From positions 1 through 64,000 of the forward strand of contig NZ_BMFO01000001.1 in assembly GCF_014638745.1 (NCBI RefSeq): a stretch of DNA of 64,000 nucleotides, read 5' to 3'. Of this stretch, positions 1 to 7,634 are shown piece after piece. The notes below the pieces were generated by a model. That model searched no databases. It saw only the letters and a list, made by a program, of their open reading frames with translations, and was not told the origin of the DNA. Every line of letters starts with the position of its first letter. Position 1 is the stretch's first letter. This stretch comes from Arenimonas maotaiensis (GTDB lineage Bacteria; Pseudomonadota; Gammaproteobacteria; Xanthomonadales; Xanthomonadaceae). Both the position numbers and the translations under genes were made by a program.

Positions 1-62
1 TGACGTATCAAATTAACCGCTTCGCGTTTAAACTCTTCGCTGTACTTCTTTCGTTTTGCCAT
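1..62 (-). CDS. IS3-family transposase OrfA, N-terminal 20 residues only
   Basis: The reading frame starts with ATG at 60-62 and runs off the window. It encodes MAKRKKYSEEFKREAVNLIR, the typical beginning of the helix-turn-helix OrfA protein of IS3-family elements, which binds the element ends. A strong ribosome binding site (GGAGGAG) lies just upstream on the minus strand. Only the N-terminus is visible, so activity cannot be judged. Confidence 0.75.
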   Translation of the reverse strand, partial: MAKRKKYSEEFKREAVNLIR

Positions 63-107
63 GACACTCCTCCTGCCCCATTTTGAGGCTTTTTTGAAGT
101 GTCCGCA
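1..107 (-). mobile_element. End of an IS3-family insertion sequence (partial)
   Basis: The left window edge cuts an insertion sequence. Its transposase gene starts at 62 on the minus strand, and the likely element end lies near 96-107, where the minus strand reads TGCGGACACTTC, the kind of terminal inverted repeat seen in IS3-family elements. Right of this the sequence changes to a tyrosine recombinase fragment. The other end is outside the window, so the exact family and the target duplication cannot be checked. Confidence 0.7.
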
Positions 108-320
108 TTAACGGGGTAGAACCCCAAGGCATGGAGTCAAAATCTTGGACACGAGCAGGTGCTGACCACCTTCTTAAGTTATGGGAACGTCGAGTGTAGG
201 CGGCAAGGCGAAATCATCAAACAGCTCGGCAGGCCGAAGTTCGATCAAGCTCCGGATCCGGCGGCGTTTGCGCGGGCCGTGGCCCAAGCATTGCGATCAA
301 TGCCTGAGCTTGAAAGCTGA
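108..320 (+). pseudogene. Tyrosine recombinase (phage-type integrase), C-terminal fragment
   Basis: A plus-strand frame that opens after a TAG at 117-119 and ends with TGA at 318-320 encodes the last part of a tyrosine recombinase. It shows WSQNLGHE followed by VLTTFLSYG, that is, the late conserved His and the nucleophilic Tyr of this family, and then a basic tail. The core of the enzyme, including the conserved Arg residues, is missing and is replaced by the IS end at about 107, so this is a broken gene. It suggests that an integrative element once ended here. The frame is too short to be seen by size alone. Confidence 0.7.
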
Positions 321-532
321 TGAAAAAGGTGCGTAAATACATGCAGACGCAAATTATGAGAAAGCTGTTCATATATGGGGTAGCGATACAGAAGTGGGGG
401 CATATATGGGGACATATTTTCAAATCAATATTATGAAACGCTATATATAAAGCATCATAGGGCGCTATTCTAGTGAGGCCCGGGCACCATCAACCTCCGT
501 CGGGAGGTTTTTTGTTGTCCGCCGTCCGCGTT
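321..532. other. AT-rich gap with terminator, no gene seen
   Basis: This stretch between the recombinase fragment and the convergent glycosyltransferase-like gene is clearly AT-richer than what follows. Apart from the hairpin at 492-513 I see no convincing gene. Right before the hairpin stands CCCGGGCACCA, which resembles the 3' end of a tRNA and could be an attachment-site core, but no T-loop precedes it. Confidence 0.4.
492..513 (+). terminator. Rho-independent terminator
   Basis: The stem AACCTCC / GGAGGTT with a GTCG loop is followed by a T run. It lies between the island-edge sequence and the 3' end of the minus-strand gene at 533 and may work in both directions. Confidence 0.7.
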
Positions 533-2134
533 TCAGGATGGCCACTGCTCCCAGAAAACCGGCCAATGCGCCGGCATGCCGCCCGCCAACGCCGCGATGC
601 CGGGGTGCTCCGGCGGGATTCCGTTTCCGCGCCGCATGCCGTCCAACAGCGCCCAAGCCGATTCGATGGCGTGTGGCGATGGACTTCCAGCCGGACGAAA
701 TGCGACGCGTGCGTTTTCGGCCAATGCGTCGATGGATTCACCGTTGACGCCCCGATAGGCGGCTAGGTCGATGCCCGCCATGGCACCGAGCCGCGCCAGC
801 AGCAGCCAAACCGCGATGTTCTGCGGCGCGCCGGCCGCCGGTGGCGCCGCGCATTGCAGGACCAGACGCAAGGTGGCGTTGTGCAGCAGCCGGGCGGCGT
901 CTGCGTCACGGCGCAGGAACAGGGCCAGCGCTGTTTTCAGCAGGTGCGTGCGGGTTCCGGTCACGCCGCCGCCGCGGTTGGCGGCCTGGCCGGCAGGTGT
1001 TTCCTCCAGCGCCGTGAGCAGGGCGCCGAGCCGCTCCTTGATCCGGTCATAGTGCGTCTGCGATACCGTGCCGTCGGCCAACCAGGTTTCCGCCAGCAAC
1101 GGCAGCAGCAGCGTGTCCTCGGTGCCCGGCGGATTCATGATCGCGTGCGCGAGCCGTGCCTCCAAGGCCGCCGGCGTGGTGTGCAGCAGGGCGGGGTGCG
1201 CCGCCGGCAGGATCCACGGCGTCCGGCCGAGTTCGGCCATCCGCCGTTCGAGCAGATCGGCGTCGATGGCGGCGGTGAAATCGGCCACGCCCCGGAACCG
1301 GGCTTGGTGGCGGACGGACTCCTTGGTCTCGACCTCGGTTTCCGCGCCGCTCTGCAGGCGATAGAGCCGGCCGGCTTCGATGAAGCGTCCGGGCGCGACC
1401 GCCGTCAGCGGCGTCTCGTTTTCCCACGCCGCGGCGGTCCAGTTATGCCAAGGGCCGGGCGCCTGCAGCCGCGCCAGCAGCTCGGACTTGTCGCGGTGGC
1501 CGTAGCGCAGGCGCTCGTCGAAGCGGTCCGGCGCATCCCGGCGGAAGGCGATCTGCGGCTCCTGCATGTACTGCGAGGCATCCATTTCGCGGAAGCCCTC
1601 GTTGGCGTCAAGACGGTACATCGGAATCAGCGCATAGCACGCATCCGGCGCCTGTCGGAGGGCTTCCGTGAATTCCTGCCAATCGTCGGACTTGAAGAAC
1701 GTGCCGCCGTCCAGCGGCAACACCCAGTCGGCATCGCGGCGGCCGGCGTCGATCGCCGCGTTACGGGCCCGGTTCAGATTGATCGCGGCCAAGGATTTGT
1801 GCCGGTAGATCCACTCGTGGCGCAGCCGGGCCTGCATGGGCGGCAACGCCTGTCCGGCCGGCAGGGGCGGCAGGCCGCTACCGTCCAGGAAACTCCGGCG
1901 GTAGGTTTCCCAATCGAACGGTATGATCATGCAGGCATGTCCGGCCTGCTCGATCAGCTGCCGGCAGGCCCGCGACAGCGCGTCGTCGACGATGCCGTTG
2001 AGTATCCAACGTTTTTCGCAGCCCGGAAGGTCTTCCTCGTTGTCCAGCACGAAGCGCAGGTTTTCCAAGGTGTTTCGGCTGTCGTGGCGCGGCGGCAGGG
2101 GATTTCCGAGGATGCGATAGAGGACGACGTTCAA
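533..2134 (-). CDS. Glycosyltransferase-like protein of unknown specificity
   Basis: A 533-residue protein without signal peptide. The N-terminal part (about 1-210) looks like a GT-A type nucleotide-sugar fold: a short hydrophobic first strand, an RARNAAI segment at about 122-128 and a DGG at 142-144 after a hydrophobic strand (WVLPLDGG). This is where glycosyltransferases carry their acidic metal-binding motif. The C-terminal half (about 300-533) is rich in Ala and Leu and looks helical; I do not recognise it. The start is a TTG at 2134 with AGGA in front; no ATG fits better. It ends convergently at the terminator near 500. Function in surface polysaccharide decoration is an inference only. 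Confidence 0.55.
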   Translation of the reverse strand: MNVVLYRILGNPLPPRHDSRNTLENLRFVLDNEEDLPGCEKRWILNGIVDDALSRACRQLIEQAGHACMIIPFDWETYRRSFLDGSGLPPLPAGQALPPMQARLRHEWIYRHKSLAAINLNRARNAAIDAGRRDADWVLPLDGGTFFKSDDWQEFTEALRQAPDACYALIPMYRLDANEGFREMDASQYMQEPQIAFRRDAPDRFDERLRYGHRDKSELLARLQAPGPWHNWTAAAWENETPLTAVAPGRFIEAGRLYRLQSGAETEVETKESVRHQARFRGVADFTAAIDADLLERRMAELGRTPWILPAAHPALLHTTPAALEARLAHAIMNPPGTEDTLLLPLLAETWLADGTVSQTHYDRIKERLGALLTALEETPAGQAANRGGGVTGTRTHLLKTALALFLRRDADAARLLHNATLRLVLQCAAPPAAGAPQNIAVWLLLARLGAMAGIDLAAYRGVNGESIDALAENARVAFRPAGSPSPHAIESAWALLDGMRRGNGIPPEHPGIAALAGGMPAHWPVFWEQWPS

Positions 2135-2198
2135 TGCGGGATCCTGTGTAGGAGGCGCTGGTGACGCCCGGATTCGGGACGGTGGCCGATGTCGATAC

Positions 2199-2204
2199 TA
2201 TAAT
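2199..2204 (+). promoter_or_regulatory. Likely -10 element of the MBL hydrolase gene
   Basis: TATAAT stands 28 bases before the ATG at 2232, at a proper distance for a sigma70 -10 box with a short leader. No clear -35 box is visible. Confidence 0.45.
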
Positions 2205-2231
2205 CGAGGCAGGTTTCCGATAGGTATCCCC

Positions 2232-3110
2232 ATGTCCGAGTCCCTCCACGTCGACGCGTTCTTCGATTCCGCCACCGCCACCTTCAGCTATCTGCTGATG
2301 GATCCGGATACGCGCGCCGCCGCGGTGATCGACAGCGTGCTCGACTTCGACCCCAAATCCGGCCGGACCCGCACCGAATCGGCCGAGCGCATCCGCATGC
2401 GTGCGGCGGAGCTGCAGGCCGAGGTGCGGTGGCATCTGGAAACGCATGTGCACGCCGACCATCTGTCGGCGGCGCCGTATCTGAAACAGGCGCTCGGCGG
2501 CGACATCGCCATCGGCGACAAGGTGCTGGCGGTGCAGGAGACCTTCGGCCGGGTGTTCAATCTCGGTCCCGAATTCGCCCGCGACGGCCGCCAGTTCGAC
2601 CGCCTGCTGAAAGACGGCGAGCGCCTGGCGTTGGGGAGCCTGAGCATCGAGGTCATCGCCACGCCCGGGCATACGCCGGCCTGCCTGAGTTATTGTCTGC
2701 AAGCCGACGGCCTGCGGCATGTGTTCGTCGGCGATACGCTGTTCATGCCGGATTACGGCACCGCCCGCTGCGATTTCCCCGGCGGCGACGCCGCGACGCT
2801 ATACCGCTCGATCCAGCGCCTGTTGGCCCTGCCGCCGGAAACCCGGCTGTATCTCTGCCACGATTACCCGCCGGCCGGCCGCGGGCCGCAGCATCTGACC
2901 ACGGTGCAGGCCGAGCGCGACGGCAACATCCACGTGCGCGCTGGGGTGTCGGAAGCGGAATTCGCCGCGATGCGCAGCGCACGCGATGCGACGCTGGCGA
3001 TGCCGGCGCTGTTGCTGCCCTCGGTGCAGGTCAATATGCGCGCCGGCCATTTTCCCGAGCCGGAAGGCAACGGCGTCAGCTATCTGAAACTGCCGCTCAA
3101 CGCGCTGTAG
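2232..3110 (+). CDS. MBL-fold hydrolase, persulfide dioxygenase / ETHE1-like
   Basis: A 292-residue cytoplasmic metallo-beta-lactamase fold protein. The metal motif HxHxDH is at 72-77 (HVHADH), followed by the GHTPACLSY histidine region, the GDTLF aspartate and a late CHDYPP histidine. This arrangement matches the glyoxalase-II-like branch with persulfide dioxygenases (ETHE1, Blh). Such enzymes oxidise glutathione persulfide to sulfite with Fe(II) and O2. A sulfurtransferase partner is not seen here. Single gene, transcribed from its own promoter; its 3' end meets the M48 protease gene tail to tail (3 bases apart). ETHE1-like is the best call, generic thioesterase the alternative. Confidence 0.75.
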   Translation: MSESLHVDAFFDSATATFSYLLMDPDTRAAAVIDSVLDFDPKSGRTRTESAERIRMRAAELQAEVRWHLETHVHADHLSAAPYLKQALGGDIAIGDKVLAVQETFGRVFNLGPEFARDGRQFDRLLKDGERLALGSLSIEVIATPGHTPACLSYCLQADGLRHVFVGDTLFMPDYGTARCDFPGGDAATLYRSIQRLLALPPETRLYLCHDYPPAGRGPQHLTTVQAERDGNIHVRAGVSEAEFAAMRSARDATLAMPALLLPSVQVNMRAGHFPEPEGNGVSYLKLPLNAL

Positions 3111-3113
3111 GCC

Positions 3114-4358
3114 TTACAGCTCGAGCAAGCGCCGCTTGGCGGCCTCGCCGATCTCGCCGCCGCCTTGCGCGGCCTCGCGGTAATAGCCGATGGCGGCCTC
3201 GCGTCGGCCGCGTTGCCGCGAAATCTCGCCCAGCTGATAGGCGGCGATCTGCGTCGGCAGGATCTTGCGGCTGGCGAGCAGGTCGCTTTCGGCTTCGGTC
3301 AGTTTGCCCAGGTCCTGATGCACCAGGCCGCGCAACAGCAGCGGCCGGAAGAAACCGGGCGAGAGCGTGGCGGCTTTGCCGAACGCGGCCAGGCTGTCGC
3401 TCTTGCGGCCGAGCTTGTACTGGCTCTGGCCTTTCATTTCCCAGGCCAGGCCTTCCTTCGGCTGCAGGGCGATGGCGCGTTCGCTGCGGCTCAGCGCGGT
3501 CGCGAAGTCGGCTTTGCCGTAGGCGGCAATGGCTTCCTGCAGGGCGTCGAACGCGGGTTTGTCGGCACGCAGCGTGGCGGTGGCGGCGGCATAGGCCGGT
3601 TTGCCGCGCTCGCCGCCGGCGGGAAGCTGGGCCAGGCGCTTGCGGTTGGCGTCCACGCGTGCCTGCGACGGCGGATGCGAGGCGAACAGCGCCTGCAATC
3701 CACCGCTGCTGCGGCCCTGGGATTGCTGCAGGAAGATCTGCTGGATCTCGACCGCGGCCATCGGGTCGTAGCCGGCCGCCGACATCAATTTCATGCTGAC
3801 CGAGTCGGCCTGCAGTTCGTGGTCTCTGCTGTAATTGGCTTGGGTTCCGTACACCGCCAGGCCCGCGCCTTTCATCGCCAGGTCGCTGTACTGCGGCGCC
3901 TTGCTGCCGATGGCGATGCCGGCCAGGGCGCCGATCAGGCCGACGGTCTGGCTCTTCTTGCGCATGCGCATGGCGTGCCGGCGGGTGACGTGGCTGATCT
4001 CATGCGCCAGCACCGCCGCCAATTGCGCCTCATCCTCCATCACCAGCAGCAGACCGCGGTTGATGGCGATCTTGCCGCCCGGCAATGCCCAGGCGTTCAG
4101 TTCGCCGTTGTTGATGACGGTGAACGCGTAGGGCAGATCGGGGAATTCACTGGCCTTGGCCAGACGCTGGCCGACCTTGTCGACATAGGCCTGCAAGGCG
4201 GCATCGCGCAGGAACGGACCGCCCTGGCTCTGCAGGCTGGGCAGGTACTGCTGGCTGCCGATGGCGATTTCCTCGCGGGTCACCGGTTTCAGCTGGGCCG
4301 AGGCCGGCGTGGCCAAGGCCAAGGCGGCGACGCAGAACAGGGGCAGGGCGTATTTCAT
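3114..4358 (-). CDS. M48-family metalloprotease with TPR repeats, BepA-like
   Basis: A 414-residue periplasmic protein. A signal peptide ends at about residue 21 (ASA). The zinc motif HEISH is at 119-123, with the third ligand region HELQAD near 184. From about 265 to the end there are TPR-type helix pairs rich in Ala, Leu and Gly. This combination is that of BepA (YfgC), which degrades or assists stalled LptD and other outer-membrane proteins. The catalytic residues look complete, so it should be active. It is a single gene whose start at 4358 lies about 90 bases from the regulatory palindrome in front of the PuuB-like gene. Confidence 0.85.
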   Translation of the reverse strand: MKYALPLFCVAALALATPASAQLKPVTREEIAIGSQQYLPSLQSQGGPFLRDAALQAYVDKVGQRLAKASEFPDLPYAFTVINNGELNAWALPGGKIAINRGLLLVMEDEAQLAAVLAHEISHVTRRHAMRMRKKSQTVGLIGALAGIAIGSKAPQYSDLAMKGAGLAVYGTQANYSRDHELQADSVSMKLMSAAGYDPMAAVEIQQIFLQQSQGRSSGGLQALFASHPPSQARVDANRKRLAQLPAGGERGKPAYAAATATLRADKPAFDALQEAIAAYGKADFATALSRSERAIALQPKEGLAWEMKGQSQYKLGRKSDSLAAFGKAATLSPGFFRPLLLRGLVHQDLGKLTEAESDLLASRKILPTQIAAYQLGEISRQRGRREAAIGYYREAAQGGGEIGEAAKRRLLEL

Positions 4359-4449
4359 GTCGGAACTCCGTGGCGATGCCTTGATTTTACCCGCGTTGGC
4401 TTACAGCGCGATGAATCCGGCAGACTAGGCAATATTGGGCGATGATGCT

Positions 4450-4475
4450 ATATTTTCAACACCTTATGAAAATAT
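4450..4475. promoter_or_regulatory. Perfect inverted repeat, candidate operator of the PuuB-like gene
   Basis: ATATTTTCA (4450-4458) and TGAAAATAT (4467-4475) form 9-base arms around an 8-base spacer, ending 16 bases before the ATG at 4492. An AT-rich perfect palindrome at this place in otherwise GC-rich DNA is typical for a repressor operator. The regulator is not encoded in the neighbourhood. Confidence 0.6.
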
Positions 4476-4491
4476 TTGACTGGTCCGCCGA

Positions 4492-5766
4492 ATGAACAGC
4501 CAACACGCGCCTTCGTATTACGCCGCTTCCGGTTTGCCGCAACCGGAGCGTCCGCCGCTGCAGGGTCGCGTCGAGGCCGATGTCTGCATCGTCGGCGCCG
4601 GCTACACCGGTCTGTCGTCCGGCCTGCATCTGGCCGAAGCCGGCTTCAAAGTGGTGGTGCTGGAAGCCGCGAAAGTGGGCTGGGGCGCTTCCGGCCGCAA
4701 CGGCGGCCAGATCGTGCACAGCTACTCGCGCGACATCGACGTGATCGAACGCAACCACGGCAAGGCGGTGGCCGACGCCATGGGCAGCATGGCCTTCGAG
4801 GGCGCCCGCATCATCCGCGAACGCGTGGCCAAATACGGCATCGACTGCGACCTGAAGGACGGCGGCATCTACGCCGCCAAGACCCGCAAGAAGGTGGCCG
4901 GCCTGCACGAGCACAAAGAATTGTGGGAGAAATACGATTCGCTGAAGATGCAGCTGGTGGAAGGCGCCGACATCCAGAAGCACGTGCGCACCGACGAATA
5001 CGAGGCGATCCTGATCGACCCGACCGGCGGCCACATCCATCCGCTGAAGTTGGCCCAAGGCGAAGCCGCGGCGCTGGAATCGCTCGGCGGCGTGATCCAC
5101 GAACAGTCGCCGGTGACGCGCATCGAGCGCGGCGCCACGGCGGTGGTGCGCACCGCGCAGGGCGAAGTGCACGCCAAGACCGTGATCGTGGCCTGCAACG
5201 CCTACATCGGCGAGCTGGAGCCCAAGCTGAGCGCCAAGTCGATGCCCTGCGGCACGCAGGTGGTGGCGACCGCACCGCTGGCCAACTGGCAGGACGTGCT
5301 GCCCACCGACCACTGCGTGGAAGACACCAATTACCTGCTCGATTACTACCGGCTGTCGGCCGACAAGCGCCTGATCTTCGGCGGCGGCGTGGTGTACGGC
5401 GCGAAAGATCCGACCGACATCGAATCGCACATCCGGCCGAACCTGGAGCGCACCTTCCCGCAGCTGAAGGGCGTCAAGATCGATTACGCCTGGACCGGCA
5501 ATTTCCTGCTGACGCTGTCGCGCCTGCCGCAGGTGGGCCGGCTGGAATCCAACATCTATTACGCGCAAGGCTGCTCCGGCCACGGCGTGACCTACACGCA
5601 CATGATCGGCCGGGTGCTGTCGGAAGCCATCCGCGGCCAGCACGAACGCTTCGACGTGTTCGCCGGCCTGCCGCATTATCCGTTCCCCGGCGGCCGTCTG
5701 TTCCGCGTGCCGTTCACCGCACTCGGCGCGCTCTGGTACGACCTGCGCGACCGCCTCGGCGTCTGA
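4492..5766 (+). CDS. FAD-dependent amine oxidoreductase, gamma-glutamylputrescine oxidase-like
   Basis: A 424-residue DAO-family flavoprotein. The N-terminal dinucleotide motif (VCIVGAGYTG, about 31-40) with a following VVVLEA strand binds FAD. RNGGQIV (about 75) and the late GCSGHGVTYTHMIG segment are typical of the PuuB/OrdL group. Such enzymes oxidise gamma-glutamylputrescine or related N-substituted amino acids and release ammonia and peroxide. No other puu genes are next to it, so the substrate is open. The start at 4492 lies just behind the palindrome at 4450-4475, which suggests control by a dedicated repressor. Confidence 0.75.
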   Translation: MNSQHAPSYYAASGLPQPERPPLQGRVEADVCIVGAGYTGLSSGLHLAEAGFKVVVLEAAKVGWGASGRNGGQIVHSYSRDIDVIERNHGKAVADAMGSMAFEGARIIRERVAKYGIDCDLKDGGIYAAKTRKKVAGLHEHKELWEKYDSLKMQLVEGADIQKHVRTDEYEAILIDPTGGHIHPLKLAQGEAAALESLGGVIHEQSPVTRIERGATAVVRTAQGEVHAKTVIVACNAYIGELEPKLSAKSMPCGTQVVATAPLANWQDVLPTDHCVEDTNYLLDYYRLSADKRLIFGGGVVYGAKDPTDIESHIRPNLERTFPQLKGVKIDYAWTGNFLLTLSRLPQVGRLESNIYYAQGCSGHGVTYTHMIGRVLSEAIRGQHERFDVFAGLPHYPFPGGRLFRVPFTALGALWYDLRDRLGV

Positions 5767-5787
5767 TGCGCGGCCGCGGCGGGCGGC

Positions 5788-5793
5788 TATAAT
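5788..5793 (+). promoter_or_regulatory. Likely -10 element of the glutamate-synthase-like gene
   Basis: TATAAT stands 28 bases before the ATG at 5821, in the short gap behind the PuuB-like gene. A matching -35 box is not clear in this GC-rich gap. Confidence 0.4.
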
Positions 5794-5820
5794 CGAAGCC
5801 ATCGCAACCGGAGCGCCGTC

Positions 5821-7458
5821 ATGCCGTTGAACCGTTATTGGCTGTTCCTGCTGGTGCTGTCGGCCGCCTGCGGCTTCGGCCTGTTGGCTTGGCAGGGCAA
5901 TAGTTGGGCGCTATGGCCGGCGGTGATCGCCGCCGCATTCACCGTGCTCGGCATCGCCGATCTCAGCCAACGGCATTCGGCCCTGCGCCGCAATTACCCG
6001 CTGCTGGCGCATGGCCGTTTCCTGATCGAAGCCATCCGCCCGGAGCTGCGCCAGTATCTGTTCGAATCCGACACCGAGAAGGCGCCGTTCTCGCGCCAGC
6101 AGCGCTCGATCGTGTACCAGCGCGCCAAGCAGGAGCTCGACAAGCGCCCGTTCGGCACCCAGGGCGATGTGTACGCCGAACGCTACGAATGGATCAACCA
6201 CTCGCTGCAACCGGCGCCGCCGGCCACGGAACCGTTCCGCATCCGCATCGGCGGCGCGCGCTGCACGCAGCCCTATGACGCCGCGGTGTTCAACATCTCG
6301 GCGATGAGCTTCGGCGCGCTGTCGGCCAACGCCATCCGCGCACTGAACCTGGGCGCCAAGAAGGGCGGCTTCTACCATGACACCGGCGAAGGCTCGATTT
6401 CGCGCTACCACCTGGAGCACGGCGGCGATCTGGTCTGGGAAATCGGTTCCGGCTATTTCGGCTGCCGCACGGCCGACGGCGGTTTCGACCCCGAGCGTTT
6501 CCGCGCCAACGCCGCGCTGCCGTCGGTGAAGATGATCGAAGTGAAGCTGTCGCAGGGCGCCAAACCGGGGCAGGGCGGCATCCTGCCCGGCGCCAAGGTC
6601 ACGCCCGAGATCGCCGAAGCACGCGGCGTGCCGGTCGGCGTCGATTGCCTGTCACCGGCCGCGCATTCGGCCTTCGATTCGCCGCTGGGCCTGCTGCAGT
6701 TCGTGCAGCGCCTGCGCGAGCTGTCCGGCGGCAAGCCGGTGGGCTTCAAGCTGGCCGTGGGCCATGTCTGGGAATGGTTCGCCATCGCCAAGGCCATGCA
6801 GGAAAGCGGCCTGTTGCCGGACTTCATCGTGGTCGACGGCGGCGAGGGCGGCACCGGCGCCGCGCCGCTGGAGTTCACCGACCATGTGGGCATGCCGTTG
6901 CGCGAGGCGCTGATGCTGGTGCACCAGACCCTGGTCGGGCTCGATCTGCGCGGACAGATCAAGATCGGCGCGGCCGGCAAGATCATCACCGGTTTCGACA
7001 TGGCGCGCGTGCTGGCGCTGGGCGCCGACTGGTGCAACGCCGCGCGCGGCTTCATGTTCGCGGTCGGCTGCATTCAGTCGCAGAACTGCCACACCGGCCG
7101 TTGCCCCACCGGCGTGGCCACGCAGGACTCCGGCCGCCAGCGCGGGCTGGACCCCGGCGACAAATCCGAGCGCGTCTACCATTTCCAGAAGAACACGATG
7201 AAGGCCCTGGCCGACATCCTGGCCGCAGCCGGCCTGCGCCACCCGGACGAGCTCGGCCCCGAGCACATCATCCGCCGCATCGATCCGGAAAGCGTGCTGC
7301 CGCTGTCGCGGGTGTATCCGCAGATGCGGCCGGGCGAACTGCTGCAGGGCGGCGAACCCGAGCACCCCAGCCTGCGCCAGTACTGGCGCGAGGCCCGCGC
7401 CGATTCGTTCGCGCCGCCGGCCTCGTTGCTGAACCTGCGCCGCAGCAAATCGCGCTGA
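5821..7458 (+). CDS. FMN-binding glutamate synthase family protein
   Basis: A 545-residue protein. Two hydrophobic segments stand at the N-terminus (about 5-45). Then comes the FMN barrel of the glutamate synthase large subunit, with the glycine-rich GGEGGTGAAP segment and an Fe-S type cysteine group CIQSQNCHTGRCPTG near residue 420. The amidotransferase domain of true GltB is missing, so glutamine-dependent glutamate synthesis is not possible alone. This stand-alone FMN domain with membrane anchor is common in proteobacteria and has no firmly established substrate. It lies 54 bases behind the PuuB-like oxidase, but a separate -10 box suggests its own promoter. Confidence 0.8.
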   Translation: MPLNRYWLFLLVLSAACGFGLLAWQGNSWALWPAVIAAAFTVLGIADLSQRHSALRRNYPLLAHGRFLIEAIRPELRQYLFESDTEKAPFSRQQRSIVYQRAKQELDKRPFGTQGDVYAERYEWINHSLQPAPPATEPFRIRIGGARCTQPYDAAVFNISAMSFGALSANAIRALNLGAKKGGFYHDTGEGSISRYHLEHGGDLVWEIGSGYFGCRTADGGFDPERFRANAALPSVKMIEVKLSQGAKPGQGGILPGAKVTPEIAEARGVPVGVDCLSPAAHSAFDSPLGLLQFVQRLRELSGGKPVGFKLAVGHVWEWFAIAKAMQESGLLPDFIVVDGGEGGTGAAPLEFTDHVGMPLREALMLVHQTLVGLDLRGQIKIGAAGKIITGFDMARVLALGADWCNAARGFMFAVGCIQSQNCHTGRCPTGVATQDSGRQRGLDPGDKSERVYHFQKNTMKALADILAAAGLRHPDELGPEHIIRRIDPESVLPLSRVYPQMRPGELLQGGEPEHPSLRQYWREARADSFAPPASLLNLRRSKSR

Positions 7459-7463
7459 GCATC

Positions 7464-7492
7464 TTGCCTGCCGGCCGGCTTTCCCGTAAAAT
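7464..7492 (+). promoter_or_regulatory. Sigma70 promoter of tRNA-Val
   Basis: TTGCCT (7464-7469) and TAAAAT (7487-7492) are separated by 17 bases, and the tRNA begins 10 bases further on. Position and spacing fit a stable-RNA promoter. Confidence 0.6.
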
Positions 7493-7502
7493 GACGGCTC
7501 TT

Positions 7503-7577
7503 GGGCGATTAGCTCAGCGGTAGAGCATTGCCTTCACACGGCAAGGGTCGCAGGTTCGAACCCTGCATCGCCCACCA
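7503..7577 (+). tRNA. tRNA-Val (CAC)
   Basis: A complete cloverleaf with encoded CCA. The acceptor stem GGGCGAT pairs with ATCGCCC. The anticodon arm TTGCC-TTCACAC-GGCAA gives anticodon CAC. The T-arm contains GGTTCGAACCC. A strong terminator follows at 7585, so this is a single-gene unit. Confidence 0.95.
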
Positions 7578-7584
7578 AGACATG

Positions 7585-7610
7585 AAAAACCCCGCTTCGG
7601 CGGGGTTTTT
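7585..7610 (+). terminator. Terminator behind tRNA-Val, bidirectional
   Basis: AAAAACCCCGC and GCGGGGTTTTT flank a TTCG tetraloop. With A and T runs on both sides it can serve the tRNA on the plus strand and the Sel1 gene ending at 7635 on the minus strand. Confidence 0.9.
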
Positions 7611-7634
7611 CATTTTCAATGCGTCAAGACGTGC

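Noticed and set aside
475-490. tRNA 3' end (CCCGGGCACCA) as a tRNA or attachment site
   Set aside because: No T-arm or anticodon arm can be found in front of it, so it is not listed as tRNA. An attachment core remains only a guess.
854-2164. Open frame of 436 residues on the plus strand
   Set aside because: Antisense to the glycosyltransferase-like gene; Arg/Gln-rich translation without recognisable motifs.
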